In this document: piece after piece, positions 16,377 to 25,364 of the stretch | How positions within the stretch are numbered: position 1 is the stretch's first letter | Layout of the letters: each line of letters starts with the position of its first letter | DNA from: Ciceribacter sp. L1K22 | GTDB taxonomy: Bacteria > Pseudomonadota > Alphaproteobacteria > Rhizobiales > Rhizobiaceae | Reading direction: 5' to 3' | DNA: 64,000 bases | Assembly (NCBI RefSeq): GCF_017599385.1 | Contig: NZ_JAGFPK010000002.1 | Location: 496,001 to 560,000, forward strand | Translations under genes and position numbers: made by a program | The notes under the pieces: generated by a model | Told to the model about the DNA's origin: nothing | The model's database searches: none | The model's input: the letters and a program-made list of their open reading frames with translations, nothing else

Positions 16377-17300
16377 ATGAGCGGGGCACAAAAAGCCGCC
16401 GCCGCGGCGAAAACTAAAACGATCCGCAATCGCTGGCTTCTGAGCGGTCCGGCCCTCGTCATCATCCTCGTCGCCGCCATCGGACCACTCTTCGTGATGC
16501 TGCTTTATTCGTTCATGGAAAAGGGCGACTACGGCGACGTCAAACTCTGGCAGTTCTCTACGGAAGGCTGGATATCCGTCTTCTTCACACGCGATATCTT
16601 CGACGACACGCTGGGTATCGCCGACGCGCATCTGGCCATCATCTGGCGCTCGATCAAGCTGTCCTTCTACACAACGATCCTCACCCTTATCCTCGGTTTC
16701 CCGACCGCCTATTTTATCGCGACGCGGCCGGCGAGGACCCGCGAAATATGGGTGTTCCTGGTCACGATCCCCTTCTGGACCAATCTCCTCATCCGCACCT
16801 TCGCCATGCAGCAGGTGATCCGCAACGAAGGCCTCCTGAACAATGCGCTGATCTGGCTCGGCATCATCGATAGCCCGCTGCAGATCATCTACACCGACAC
16901 CGCCAACCTGCTCGGCATGACCTATGTCTACCTGCCGCTGATGGTACTGCCGCTCTACGCCTCGATCGAGAAACTCGACTTCCGCCTGATCGAGGCCGGT
17001 TACGATCTCTACGCAAACCGGCTGCAGGTGCTCTGGCGCATCATCATTCCGCTGGTGAAACCTGGCCTGATCGCCGGATCGATCCTCGTCTTCATCCCCT
17101 CGCTCGGCGCCTACGTTATTCCCCGGGTGCTCGGCGGCGGCAAAAACATGATGCTCGGCAACCTGATCGAACTGCAGTTCGGCGCCGGCCGCAACTGGCC
17201 GCTCGGCGCTGCGATCTCCATCACGCTGATGGCGCTGGTGATGATCGCCCTGCTTTTCTACGTGCGCAACGCCTCACGATCGGGGGCCGGCCATGCGTAA
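16377..17300 (+). CDS. Polyamine-type ABC transporter permease (PotB-like)
   Basis: This is a 307-residue membrane protein with a cytoplasmic N-terminus, about six hydrophobic segments and the EAA-like loop RLIEAGYDLYANRLQVLWRIIIP (about 203-225). The start is 3 bases after the ATPase stop and it overlaps the next permease by 8 bases. It forms the channel with the PotC-like partner. Confidence 0.88.
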   Translation: MSGAQKAAAAAKTKTIRNRWLLSGPALVIILVAAIGPLFVMLLYSFMEKGDYGDVKLWQFSTEGWISVFFTRDIFDDTLGIADAHLAIIWRSIKLSFYTTILTLILGFPTAYFIATRPARTREIWVFLVTIPFWTNLLIRTFAMQQVIRNEGLLNNALIWLGIIDSPLQIIYTDTANLLGMTYVYLPLMVLPLYASIEKLDFRLIEAGYDLYANRLQVLWRIIIPLVKPGLIAGSILVFIPSLGAYVIPRVLGGGKNMMLGNLIELQFGAGRNWPLGAAISITLMALVMIALLFYVRNASRSGAGHA

Positions 17301-18096
17301 GACCCAATTCAACATCCGCACACAGCCCGGCTTCGGCTTCATCGCCCTCTTCACTTTCTTCGCGCTGTACCTCCCGATCGCGGCCCTCGTCGTCTACTCG
17401 TTCAATTCCGCTGAGTCTCTCTCGCAATGGGGCGGGTTCTCGACGCGGTGGTTCGTCTCGGCCTGGGACAACGATGCGGTTCAGAGCGCGGCTATCCGCT
17501 CGCTGGTGATCGCGCTCTGGTCGGCAGCGCTCGCAACGGTCGCCGCGACCATGGCGGCGCTGGCGACGACGCGGACCGAGCCTTATCGCGGCCTTACCTT
17601 CAAATATGCGGTCATCAACCAGCCGCTGATGGTGCCGGAAATCGTCACTGCCGTGGCACTGTTGATCGTCTTTTCCAGGATCAAGGTCTGGACCGGCTAT
17701 TCGGGCCTCGGCTACCTCGTACTCGCCCATACGGCCTTCTGCATTCCGTTTGCCTATCTTCCGATCCGGGCACGGCTGGAAAGCATGGATCTGACGCTAG
17801 AACGGGCCGCCGCGGATCTTTACGCCACACCCTGGATGGCCTTCCGGCGGGTCACGCTGCCGCTGCTGCGTCCCGGCATCATCGCCGGCTTCATGCTGGC
17901 GTTCGTGACCTCGCTCGACGACGTGGTCATCACCGAGTTCGTCAAGTCGGGCGGGCAGGACACGCTGCCGACCTACATGCTGGGCCAGTTGCGCCGGGAG
18001 ACCACGCCCGAAATCAACGCGATAGCCACGGTGTTCCTGGCCCTGTCGGCGGTGCTGGTCATGATTTTCTTCTTCATCAACAAACGAAAACAATAA
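17293..18096 (+). CDS. Polyamine-type ABC transporter permease (PotC-like)
   Basis: The 267-residue protein pairs with the preceding PotB-like permease. It has the EAA-like loop LERAAADLYATPWMAFRRVTLP (about 163-184) and the phrase SLDDVVITEFV typical of PotC. The membrane segments fill the rest. It is followed after 35 bases by the binding-protein gene. Confidence 0.88.
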   Translation: MRKTQFNIRTQPGFGFIALFTFFALYLPIAALVVYSFNSAESLSQWGGFSTRWFVSAWDNDAVQSAAIRSLVIALWSAALATVAATMAALATTRTEPYRGLTFKYAVINQPLMVPEIVTAVALLIVFSRIKVWTGYSGLGYLVLAHTAFCIPFAYLPIRARLESMDLTLERAAADLYATPWMAFRRVTLPLLRPGIIAGFMLAFVTSLDDVVITEFVKSGGQDTLPTYMLGQLRRETTPEINAIATVFLALSAVLVMIFFFINKRKQ

Positions 18097-18131
18097 CAAA
18101 CCGACATCCGAGCAAAAGAGAGGAACGGACT

Positions 18132-19172
18132 ATGAAAATGACATGGATGACGAGCACCGCGACAGCGGCGATCACACTGCTGGCCTTTGCCGGAACCGCC
18201 TCGGCAGCCGGCGAACTGAACATCTACAACTGGGGTGACTACACCAGCCCGGAGATGATCAAGAAGTTCGAGCAAACCTTCGACGTCAAGGTGACGGTCA
18301 CCGACTACGATTCCAACGACACGGCGCTGGCCAAGGTTCGCGCCGGTGGCCACGGCTTCGACATCGTCGTGCCTTCGGCCAACTATGTTCCGATCTGGGT
18401 CAAGGAAGACCTGCTTCTCGAAGCCCGTCCCGACCAGATGGAAAACTTCAAGAACGTTGACCCGCGCTGGGTCGATGTCGCCTGGGATCCGGGCCGTCAC
18501 TACACCGTTCCGTGGCAGTGGGGCCTGACCGGCATCGGCGTCAACACGGCCGTCTACAAGGGCGACATCAATACCTCGGCGATCTTTCTCGATCCGCCGG
18601 AAGAACTGGTCGGCAAGATCAACGTCGCGCCCGAGATGAACGACGTTCTGTTCGCCACCATCAAGTATTTCGGCGGCGACTGGTGCACGACCGACAAGGA
18701 CGTGCTGCGCAAGGTGCGGGACAAGCTGGTCGAGGCCAAGGCCAAGTGGCTCGCCATGGACTATAGCGTGACCGAGAAGCTGCCGACCGGCGACTACGCC
18801 GCCGTCTACTACTGGAACGGCGCGATCATGCGCTCCCGCGAGAAGAACGCCGACGTCAAGTTCGGCTATCCGAAGGAAGGCTTCCCATTCTTCATGGATA
18901 GCGTCGCGATCCTCAAGGACGCCAAGAACGTCGAGAACGCCAAGCTGTTCATGAACTTCATCATGGACCCGGAAAACGCGGCGATGATCTCGGCCTTCGC
19001 GAAATACGCCAACGGCATCAAGGGTTCCGAGCAGTTCATGCCGCCGGAAATGCAGACGGCACCGGAACTCGTCGTCCCGGCCGAGTTCGAGTCAGCCGGT
19101 GAATTCCTGCAGAGCTGCGAACCGCCGGTGCAGGAGCTCTACACGAAGATCTGGACCGAACTGCAGAAGTAA
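18132..19172 (+). CDS. Polyamine-type periplasmic binding protein (PotD/PotF-like)
   Basis: The 346-residue protein has a signal peptide ending near SAAGEL (about residue 24) and then LNIYNWGDYTSPEMIKKFE, the hallmark opening of PotD/PotF-type proteins. The ligand-site text GFDIVVPSANYVP and TVPWQWGLTGIGVN follows. A much longer open frame runs upstream but overlaps the permease gene; the ATG after GAGAGGAACGGACT is the start. The neighbouring amide hydrolases suggest that the ligand may be an amide or amine other than a classical polyamine. Confidence 0.9.
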   Translation: MKMTWMTSTATAAITLLAFAGTASAAGELNIYNWGDYTSPEMIKKFEQTFDVKVTVTDYDSNDTALAKVRAGGHGFDIVVPSANYVPIWVKEDLLLEARPDQMENFKNVDPRWVDVAWDPGRHYTVPWQWGLTGIGVNTAVYKGDINTSAIFLDPPEELVGKINVAPEMNDVLFATIKYFGGDWCTTDKDVLRKVRDKLVEAKAKWLAMDYSVTEKLPTGDYAAVYYWNGAIMRSREKNADVKFGYPKEGFPFFMDSVAILKDAKNVENAKLFMNFIMDPENAAMISAFAKYANGIKGSEQFMPPEMQTAPELVVPAEFESAGEFLQSCEPPVQELYTKIWTELQK

Positions 19173-19200
19173 GCAGTCCGATCCAGCGATATGAACGACA

Positions 19201-19239
19201 CGGGAGGGTGCCTATCACCCTCCCGACGGATTTTCTTTT
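19201..19239 (+). terminator. Intrinsic terminator after the binding-protein gene
   Basis: A 10-bp stem (CGGGAGGGTG with CACCCTCCCG) and 5-nt loop are followed, after ACGGA, by TTTTCTTTT. The next gene starts 4 bases later, so this probably causes partial termination and high binding-protein levels with lower expression of the hydrolase genes. Confidence 0.75.
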
Positions 19240-19242
19240 GCC

Positions 19243-20415
19243 ATGACAACAGAATTCGAGAAGCGCTACGGTTTTGCCCGCGCCGACGTGACGCTCGCCA
19301 ACTGGCGCACCACCCCCTACAGCCGGTGGAGCTTCCACAATGTCGAGGAGATCGTGCCGACGGCACGGATCGCCTGCAGCGTGGAGACCCCTGAAACGGA
19401 AGTCGTGTCCGACCTGCTCGACCAGCCGATGGATACCGGCCTCGATACAGCCGCGACACCGCGCGCCTTCCTCGAATACGCCCATACGGACGGTTTCGTT
19501 CTGATGAAGTCCGGCAACATCGTATCGGAGTATTACGCGCCCCATTCCGGCGCCGAGAAAAATCACATCATCTTCTCGATCAGCAAGTCCATGACCGCGC
19601 TGATCTTCGGCATTCTGGAGGCTGACGGCGTCCTGGACGCCGACAAGCCCGTGGTGCACTACCTGCCCGAAGCTGCTGGCAGCGCCTATGGCGACTGCAC
19701 CTGCCGCGACGTGCTGGACATGCGCGTCAGCCTCGATTTCGAGGAATCCTATCTGAACGTCGATGGCCACTACGGCCGCTATCGCCGCGCCATGCTTTGG
19801 AATCCCCCCCTCCCCGGTCAGCCGGTCGATACCATGGTCGGCCTGCTGACGAGCCTGAAGAAGGGCGACGGTCCCCATGGAGGGCCGTTCCATTATCAGT
19901 CACCGAATTCGGACCTGCTCGGCATCATCATCGAACGCTCTAGCGGCCGCAGGATCGCCGACCTGGTGTCCGAACGGCTGTGGAAACCGATGGGTGCGCT
20001 GGGTCATGCCTCGATCACGGTCGACGCCATCGGAACCGCCCGAACCGCCGGCGGTATGAGCATGCGGGCGCGTGATCTCGCGCGCGTTGGCGAGATGCTC
20101 CGCATGAATGGCGTCGCGGACGGCAATCAGGTCATCCCGACTGCCTGGGTCGCCGACATGCGGACCGCCGGCAGCCATCAGGCCTGGGTCGATGGCGACG
20201 AGACCTTCCTGCCGGAGGGACGCTATCGCAGCCAATGGTACCAGTCGGGCCTCGAGGACGGGGCCTTCTGCGCCATCGGCATTCACGGCCAGTGGCTCTA
20301 TGTCGACCCATCGACGGAAACGGTGGTCGTCAAGCTGTCGTCGCAGCCAAATCCGCTCGATGACGAACTGAAACAGGACAACTTCGCCTTCTTCCGCGCG
20401 CTCTGCCGCGTCTGA
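19243..20415 (+). CDS. Serine hydrolase of the beta-lactamase/NylB family
   Basis: The 390-residue protein has the SxxK nucleophile motif FSISKSM (S112 and K115, the same numbering as 6-aminohexanoate-dimer hydrolase) and a tyrosine near residue 218 in FHYQSPNSD. Such class C beta-lactamase-like enzymes cleave amides, esters or lactams. There is no signal peptide and no clear Shine-Dalgarno before the ATG, which directly follows the terminator. With the amidase, dipeptidase and two amidohydrolases around it, it probably opens an amide bond of the imported compound. Confidence 0.8.
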   Translation: MTTEFEKRYGFARADVTLANWRTTPYSRWSFHNVEEIVPTARIACSVETPETEVVSDLLDQPMDTGLDTAATPRAFLEYAHTDGFVLMKSGNIVSEYYAPHSGAEKNHIIFSISKSMTALIFGILEADGVLDADKPVVHYLPEAAGSAYGDCTCRDVLDMRVSLDFEESYLNVDGHYGRYRRAMLWNPPLPGQPVDTMVGLLTSLKKGDGPHGGPFHYQSPNSDLLGIIIERSSGRRIADLVSERLWKPMGALGHASITVDAIGTARTAGGMSMRARDLARVGEMLRMNGVADGNQVIPTAWVADMRTAGSHQAWVDGDETFLPEGRYRSQWYQSGLEDGAFCAIGIHGQWLYVDPSTETVVVKLSSQPNPLDDELKQDNFAFFRALCRV

Positions 20416-20439
20416 TCGGGCTTCATCGGAACGAGATAC

Positions 20440-22107
20440 ATGAGCAAGGCCGATATCATCATCAAGAACGCAGTCGTGCTGACGATGGACAAGGACAATC
20501 CGCGAGCCGAAGCCATCGCGCTATCCGGAAACAGGATCAAAGCCGTCGGCAGTCTCTCGGAAATCGAGGCGTTGGCTTTGCCCACCACGAAAGTCCTCGA
20601 CGCTGGCGGCGCGACCGTGATGCCGGGTTTCAACGAAGCTCACATGCACATTTTCCCGGGATCGGTGTCGCTGCGGCAGCTCAACCTGCATGGCGTGCAG
20701 GGGTTCGAGGCGCTGAAGGAAAAGATGCTCGCCTTTGCGGCGGCCAATCCCGATGAGCCGCTGCTGATGGGCTTTTCCGCCGACTATTCGATCATCGGCC
20801 TCCATCAACCCTGCACCCGCCAGCATCTCGACGCGATCATCGCCGACCGCCCGTTCATGATGTTCGCGCCCGACCACCATACGGCCTGGGCCAATACCAT
20901 GGCGCTCGAAAAGGCCGGTCTTCTGCATGGCAAGGATGTCGGCATCGGCAACGAGGTGGTCATGGGCGAGGACGGCCTGGCGAGCGGTGAACTGCGCGAG
21001 GGCAATGCCTTCGGCCCCGTCGCCGCACTCGCTTCCACGGGCGGGCGCGAGGAACTCGGCATGGTCACCGGCATGGACCCGGAAAACGTGACGCCGGAGC
21101 AGTACGCCCTCGACCGCACGATCCTGAAGAACGGCCTCGAATATTGCGCCTCCTGGGGCGTCACCTCGATCCAGAATTTCGACGGCAACCACTACCAGCT
21201 CCGCATAATGCGCGACCTTGAAGAGGCAGGCGAGCTGCCCTGCCGCATCCGCATTCCCTTCCACATGAAGAACTTCATGGACCTCGCCGAACTGGACAAG
21301 GCAGCCGAGTGGAAACGCGAGTTTGCGACCGACATGCTGCGCGGCGATTTCGTCAAGGTCTTCATGGATGGCGTGCTCGACAGCCAGACGGCCTTCATGC
21401 TGGACGGTTACGGCGACCGTCCCGGCTATACCTACGAACCGCTCTTCACGGCGGAAGCCTTCAACGCCATCGCGACCAAGGCCGACGCACTTGGCCTGCA
21501 GGTCGCCGTCCATGCGATCGGCAGTGCCGCGATCCGCCAGACGCTCGATGGCTACGAGGCCGCCGTGAAGGCCAACGGCAAGCAGGACCAACGCCACCGC
21601 ATCGAGCATATCGAGGTAATCCACCCCGACGACATCGCGCGTTTTGCCGATCTCGGCATCGTCGCCTCCATGCAGCCGGTCCACTATCCAGGCGGCACGT
21701 GCTTCCCGGCCGAGCCGACCACCGACAAGATCGGCGAGGATCGCTGGGACTATGCCTATGCCTGGCGGACCATGAAGGAGGCCGGCGCCACCGTCGTCTT
21801 CGCTTCCGACTGGCCCGTCTCGCCTGTTTCTCCATTCCAGTGCATCCAGGATGCGCTGACCCGCAAGCCGTGGAAGGACGGTCTGAAGGACCAGCGCTTC
21901 ACGCTCGCAGAATCGCTCGAGGCCTACACCTCGATCGGCGCCTGGGTCGAGTTCATGGAAGACCGCAAGGGCAGGTTGAAGCCGGACTTCCTCGCCGACG
22001 TCGTCATCCTCACGCACGACATCGAGGAGGTGCCAGCGGACAAGATCATGGATACGGTCCGCGCCGCCGTCACGATCTGCGACGGACGCATCACGCACCG
22101 GGCCTGA
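20440..22107 (+). CDS. YtcJ-like amidohydrolase, tandem copy 1
   Basis: The 555-residue metal-dependent hydrolase belongs to the Amidohydro_3 group. Metal-site signatures are GFNEAHMHI near residue 65, a KVFMDGVLDSQTAF segment (about 306), an AVHAIGSAAIR histidine segment, HRIEHIEVIHPDD, and FASDWPVSP with the catalytic aspartate. The C-terminal beta domain is present. The next gene is a close paralogue in the same orientation. The family acts on varied N-acyl or cyclic amides; the substrate here is not known. Confidence 0.88.
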   Translation: MSKADIIIKNAVVLTMDKDNPRAEAIALSGNRIKAVGSLSEIEALALPTTKVLDAGGATVMPGFNEAHMHIFPGSVSLRQLNLHGVQGFEALKEKMLAFAAANPDEPLLMGFSADYSIIGLHQPCTRQHLDAIIADRPFMMFAPDHHTAWANTMALEKAGLLHGKDVGIGNEVVMGEDGLASGELREGNAFGPVAALASTGGREELGMVTGMDPENVTPEQYALDRTILKNGLEYCASWGVTSIQNFDGNHYQLRIMRDLEEAGELPCRIRIPFHMKNFMDLAELDKAAEWKREFATDMLRGDFVKVFMDGVLDSQTAFMLDGYGDRPGYTYEPLFTAEAFNAIATKADALGLQVAVHAIGSAAIRQTLDGYEAAVKANGKQDQRHRIEHIEVIHPDDIARFADLGIVASMQPVHYPGGTCFPAEPTTDKIGEDRWDYAYAWRTMKEAGATVVFASDWPVSPVSPFQCIQDALTRKPWKDGLKDQRFTLAESLEAYTSIGAWVEFMEDRKGRLKPDFLADVVILTHDIEEVPADKIMDTVRAAVTICDGRITHRA

Positions 22108-22116
22108 GAGAGCATC

Positions 22117-23790
22117 ATGGGACAAGCCGCCGACATCATCATCCAAAACGCCCGCATCCTGACCATGGATGAGGCGTCACCCGTGGCGCAGGCCATCGCC
22201 ATCGCCGGCAACCGTATTCTCGCGGTTGGCGACGACGCGGACATTCAGGCGCTCGCTACACCGGTGACACGCGTCGTCGACGCCGGCGGCGCGACGGTCA
22301 TGCCGGGTTTCAACGAAGCCCACATGCACATCTTCGGCGGCTCCGTCGGTCTCGGCGAGCTGTCGCTCTTTCAGCTGAAGGGGTTCGATGCCCTCAAGGC
22401 GAAGGTAAGGGACTACGCCGCGAACAACCCGGATCTTCCTCTACTGGTCGCGCAATCGGCCGACTACACGATCCTGTCGGAGGAGGAGCGCGTCACGCGC
22501 CACCACCTCGACCGCATCATCTCCGACCGCCCGTTTCTGATGTTCTCCCCGGACCACCACACGGCCTGGGCGAACACGATAGCCTTGGAAAAGGCCGGGA
22601 TCCTCCATGGCCGCGATGTCGGCGTCGGCAACGAGATCGTCATGGGCGATGACGGCCTCGCGACCGGGGAGTTGCGGGAAACGAATGCGATCCGACCGGT
22701 TTCCAGCATGAGCGCCACGGGTGGCCGCGAAGGTCTCGGCGTCGGCACGGGCGGCGACCCCGATCACGTCACGCCGGAAGAACGGGCCGGCGACATCGAG
22801 GTTATTAAGCGCGGCCTCGCCTATTGCGCCTGGCATGGCATCACCTCGCTCCAGAACATGGACGGCAGCCTCTACCAGTTGGAAATGCTGCAGGAGATCG
22901 AGGACACCACAGGTCTTCCGGTGCGGGTCCGCATGCCCTACCACATGAAGAACTTCATGCCGCTGAGCGATCTGGAAGAAAAGGCAGCAGTCTGGCGCGA
23001 ACGCTTCGACACCGACAAGCTGCGCTGCGACTTCGTCAAGATGTTCATGGACGGCGTCACCGAAGGCGAGACGGCCTTCTTTGTCGATGACTACAGCCAT
23101 AAGCCCGGCTGGAAGGGCGAACCGCTGTTTTCGGCGGAGCATTTCAACAGCATTGCCCTGGAGGCGGATAGCCTTGGCCTGCCGATCGCCGTGCATGCCA
23201 TCGGCGATGGCGCGGTGCGCATGGTGCTCGACGGTTACGAAGCGGCGCAGGGCGAAAATGGCCGCAGCGACCGCCGCAACCGCATCGAACATATCGAGGT
23301 TGTCCATCCGGACGATGTGCCGCGTTTTGCCGCAACCGGGACCATCGCATCCATGCAGCCCACCCACCCCCCGGGATCGGCCGGCCTGCCACTGGAACCC
23401 TACCTCACCTATATCGGCCGCGAGCGCTGGTCACAGGCCTTTGCCTGGAAAGCATTGAAGGACGCAGGGGCGACCGTGGTCTTCTCGACCGACTGGCCGG
23501 TCTCGCCGCTCCCGCCGCTGAGCTGCATCCGCGACGCGATGACAAGAAAGCCCTGGGCCGACGACATGCCGGACCATCGCCTCACGCTTGAGGAAACCTT
23601 GACGGCTTACACGCGGACCGGCGCCTGGGTCGAATTCATGGAGGATCGCAAGGGCATGTTGAAGCCGGGTTATCTCGCGGATGTCGTGATCCTGTCCGCC
23701 GATATCCACTCAGTCTCTCATGAAGCTATCGCCGACATTCCGGTACGGATGACGATCTGCGACGGTCGCATAACCCACGAGGCAGCCTGA
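22117..23790 (+). CDS. YtcJ-like amidohydrolase, tandem copy 2
   Basis: The 557-residue protein aligns end to end with the preceding gene product, with well over half of residues identical by eye. All metal-site motifs are kept (NEAHMHIF, KMFMDGVTEGETAF, AVHAIGDGAVR, HRIEHIEVVHPDD in a near-identical form, FSTDWPVSP). The start is 9 bases after the first copy. The differences cluster around the segment after the KxFMDGV motif and after the second histidine, which suggests different substrate preferences rather than redundancy. Confidence 0.88.
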   Translation: MGQAADIIIQNARILTMDEASPVAQAIAIAGNRILAVGDDADIQALATPVTRVVDAGGATVMPGFNEAHMHIFGGSVGLGELSLFQLKGFDALKAKVRDYAANNPDLPLLVAQSADYTILSEEERVTRHHLDRIISDRPFLMFSPDHHTAWANTIALEKAGILHGRDVGVGNEIVMGDDGLATGELRETNAIRPVSSMSATGGREGLGVGTGGDPDHVTPEERAGDIEVIKRGLAYCAWHGITSLQNMDGSLYQLEMLQEIEDTTGLPVRVRMPYHMKNFMPLSDLEEKAAVWRERFDTDKLRCDFVKMFMDGVTEGETAFFVDDYSHKPGWKGEPLFSAEHFNSIALEADSLGLPIAVHAIGDGAVRMVLDGYEAAQGENGRSDRRNRIEHIEVVHPDDVPRFAATGTIASMQPTHPPGSAGLPLEPYLTYIGRERWSQAFAWKALKDAGATVVFSTDWPVSPLPPLSCIRDAMTRKPWADDMPDHRLTLEETLTAYTRTGAWVEFMEDRKGMLKPGYLADVVILSADIHSVSHEAIADIPVRMTICDGRITHEAA

Positions 23791-23795
23791 CGACG

Positions 23796-24461
23796 ATGGA
23801 TGAGCCAGCCGACGCGCAAATCCGCAAGCCCGGCCTTAAGGGAGCCGGCGGTACCCGAAAGGGAGTGGAAACGCGCGCGAGGATCATCCGGGGCGCCCGC
23901 GAGGTGCTGGAGAGCGGCGGCATAGAGGCGCTGACGACGCGCAAGATCGCTGCCAGCGCAAACGTTCGCCTGGCGACGCTGCACTATTATTTCGACAGCA
24001 AGGAAGCGATCCTGCTCGCGGTTCTCGACGAGATGATCGCGGACATGCGCAGCCGCTATCATACCGCGCCGCTTGTCGGAACGCCGGAGGAGCGGATTGC
24101 AAGCCTTCTCAGGCTTATCTGGTACTATATCGGCGAGACCAAGGATCGCCAGCTGGCGCAGATCGAGCTGACGCTCTATGCCCTAAGGACGAAAGGCTCC
24201 GAATGGCTGGCCGAGCGTCAGTATGCCGCCTATATCGATTTCTACAGCCAGTTCATCCTGGATGATCCGCGCATGTCGGAAGAGGACCGCATGCGGATTT
24301 CGCGCGCGGTCGCCCGCTTCATGTTGATCGGCATCGACGGCCTCATCCTGCAGAATTTCGCGCTACACGACGAAGCCATCGCGCGCGAAAGCGTCGAGGT
24401 TCTGGTCGAGGCGACGCAGGCTTATCTCCGTCGCCTCTACAGGTCCAATCCGGTGGAGTGA
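23796..24461 (+). CDS. TetR family transcriptional regulator
   Basis: The 221-residue protein has an N-terminal helix-turn-helix: RARIIRGAREVLESGGIEALTTRKIAASANVRLATLHYYFDSKEAIL (about residues 27-74), with the YYF recognition-helix end typical of TetR. The C-terminal half is a helical ligand/dimer domain. It is the last gene of the operon, 5 bases after the second amidohydrolase, and probably controls the divergent promoter region holding a 20-bp palindrome. Its stop codon touches the stop of the converging kinase gene with no base between. Confidence 0.87.
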   Translation: MDEPADAQIRKPGLKGAGGTRKGVETRARIIRGAREVLESGGIEALTTRKIAASANVRLATLHYYFDSKEAILLAVLDEMIADMRSRYHTAPLVGTPEERIASLLRLIWYYIGETKDRQLAQIELTLYALRTKGSEWLAERQYAAYIDFYSQFILDDPRMSEEDRMRISRAVARFMLIGIDGLILQNFALHDEAIARESVEVLVEATQAYLRRLYRSNPVE

Positions 24462-25364
24462 TCAGTCCGCGATATCGACGAGCGCGCCGCGCTTCTGGAC
24501 CACCTGGGCGGCCAGACGCGATCCCTTCTCGATCGAGATCCGAAGTCCGGCGCCGCCGAGCCGGGCGGCAATGAAGCCCGCATTGAAGCTGTCACCCGCC
24601 GCAGTCGTATCGACGACGTTCTTCACGGCAACCGGCTCAAAGGTCGCCATCTCGTCGCCGTCCTGGGCGTAGACGACCCCGGCACCGTTTTTCACCACAA
24701 CACAGCCGACCCCGAGCGCCCGATATCGAGCTATGGTCGCTTGCGGATCGGTATCACCGAACTCCCGCTGATCTTCGTCGAAAGAGGGAAGCACAATGTC
24801 AGCGACGCTGGCGGCAGCCGTGATCGTATCCCGCATGGTCTGGGCATCTGGCCACAACCGCGCCCGCATGTTCGGGTCGAAGACGATCGTCGCGCCATTG
24901 CCCCGCGCCGTTTGCAGCGCTGAAAGAAAGGCGTCCCGATCCTCCGCGTCAATGATCGCCATCGTGATCCCGGAAAAGAGAACGAGCGAGCGTCCGACAA
25001 GGGCTTCGGCGAGAGCCGCCCTGTCTGACGCCAGCCGCTTGGCGGCAGACGTGCCACGCCAGTAGATGAAGCTCCGTTCGCCGTTTGCGAGTTCGATCAT
25101 GTAGAGGCCGACGGTACGGTCGGAAAGGCGGCGGATGTGGCTGGTGCCAACGCCGCCATCGCCCATGAACGCGATCATCCGGTCCGAAAGGCCATCCGTA
25201 CCGACGGCCGTGTAATAATCAACGGTCGTTCCTTCCGGCATCAGCCGCGCCAGATACCACGCCGTATTGAAGGTGTCGCCGGCAAAACCCCGGCTGTAGA
25301 GCCCATCCTGGGTGGGCGCCATTTCCACCATGCACTCGCCGATGGAAACCATGCTGCCTGTCAT
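24462..25364 (-). CDS. kdgK: 2-keto-3-deoxygluconate kinase (PfkB family)
   Basis: The 300-residue protein is a ribokinase-family sugar kinase: N-terminal GSMVSIGECMVEM, then FAGDTFNTAWYLARL, and C-terminal DTTAAGDSFNAGF with the catalytic aspartate. The pattern ECMVEM and GGDTFN-like loop is that of KdgK, which converts KDG to KDPG. Context with uxaC, uxuA, uxuB, kduI and kduD is decisive. The ATG overlaps the stop of the upstream gntR gene as ATGA, so they are coupled. Confidence 0.9.
   Translation of the reverse strand: MTGSMVSIGECMVEMAPTQDGLYSRGFAGDTFNTAWYLARLMPEGTTVDYYTAVGTDGLSDRMIAFMGDGGVGTSHIRRLSDRTVGLYMIELANGERSFIYWRGTSAAKRLASDRAALAEALVGRSLVLFSGITMAIIDAEDRDAFLSALQTARGNGATIVFDPNMRARLWPDAQTMRDTITAAASVADIVLPSFDEDQREFGDTDPQATIARYRALGVGCVVVKNGAGVVYAQDGDEMATFEPVAVKNVVDTTAAGDSFNAGFIAARLGGAGLRISIEKGSRLAAQVVQKRGALVDIAD

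Noticed and set aside
17427-18131. N-terminal extension of the PotD-like frame over the permease gene
   Set aside because: The extension is a shadow of the PotC-like gene; the signal peptide and family similarity begin at the later ATG.
20521-22146. 541-codon minus-strand open frame opposite the first tandem amidohydrolase
   Set aside because: Pure shadow of a well-conserved plus-strand gene.
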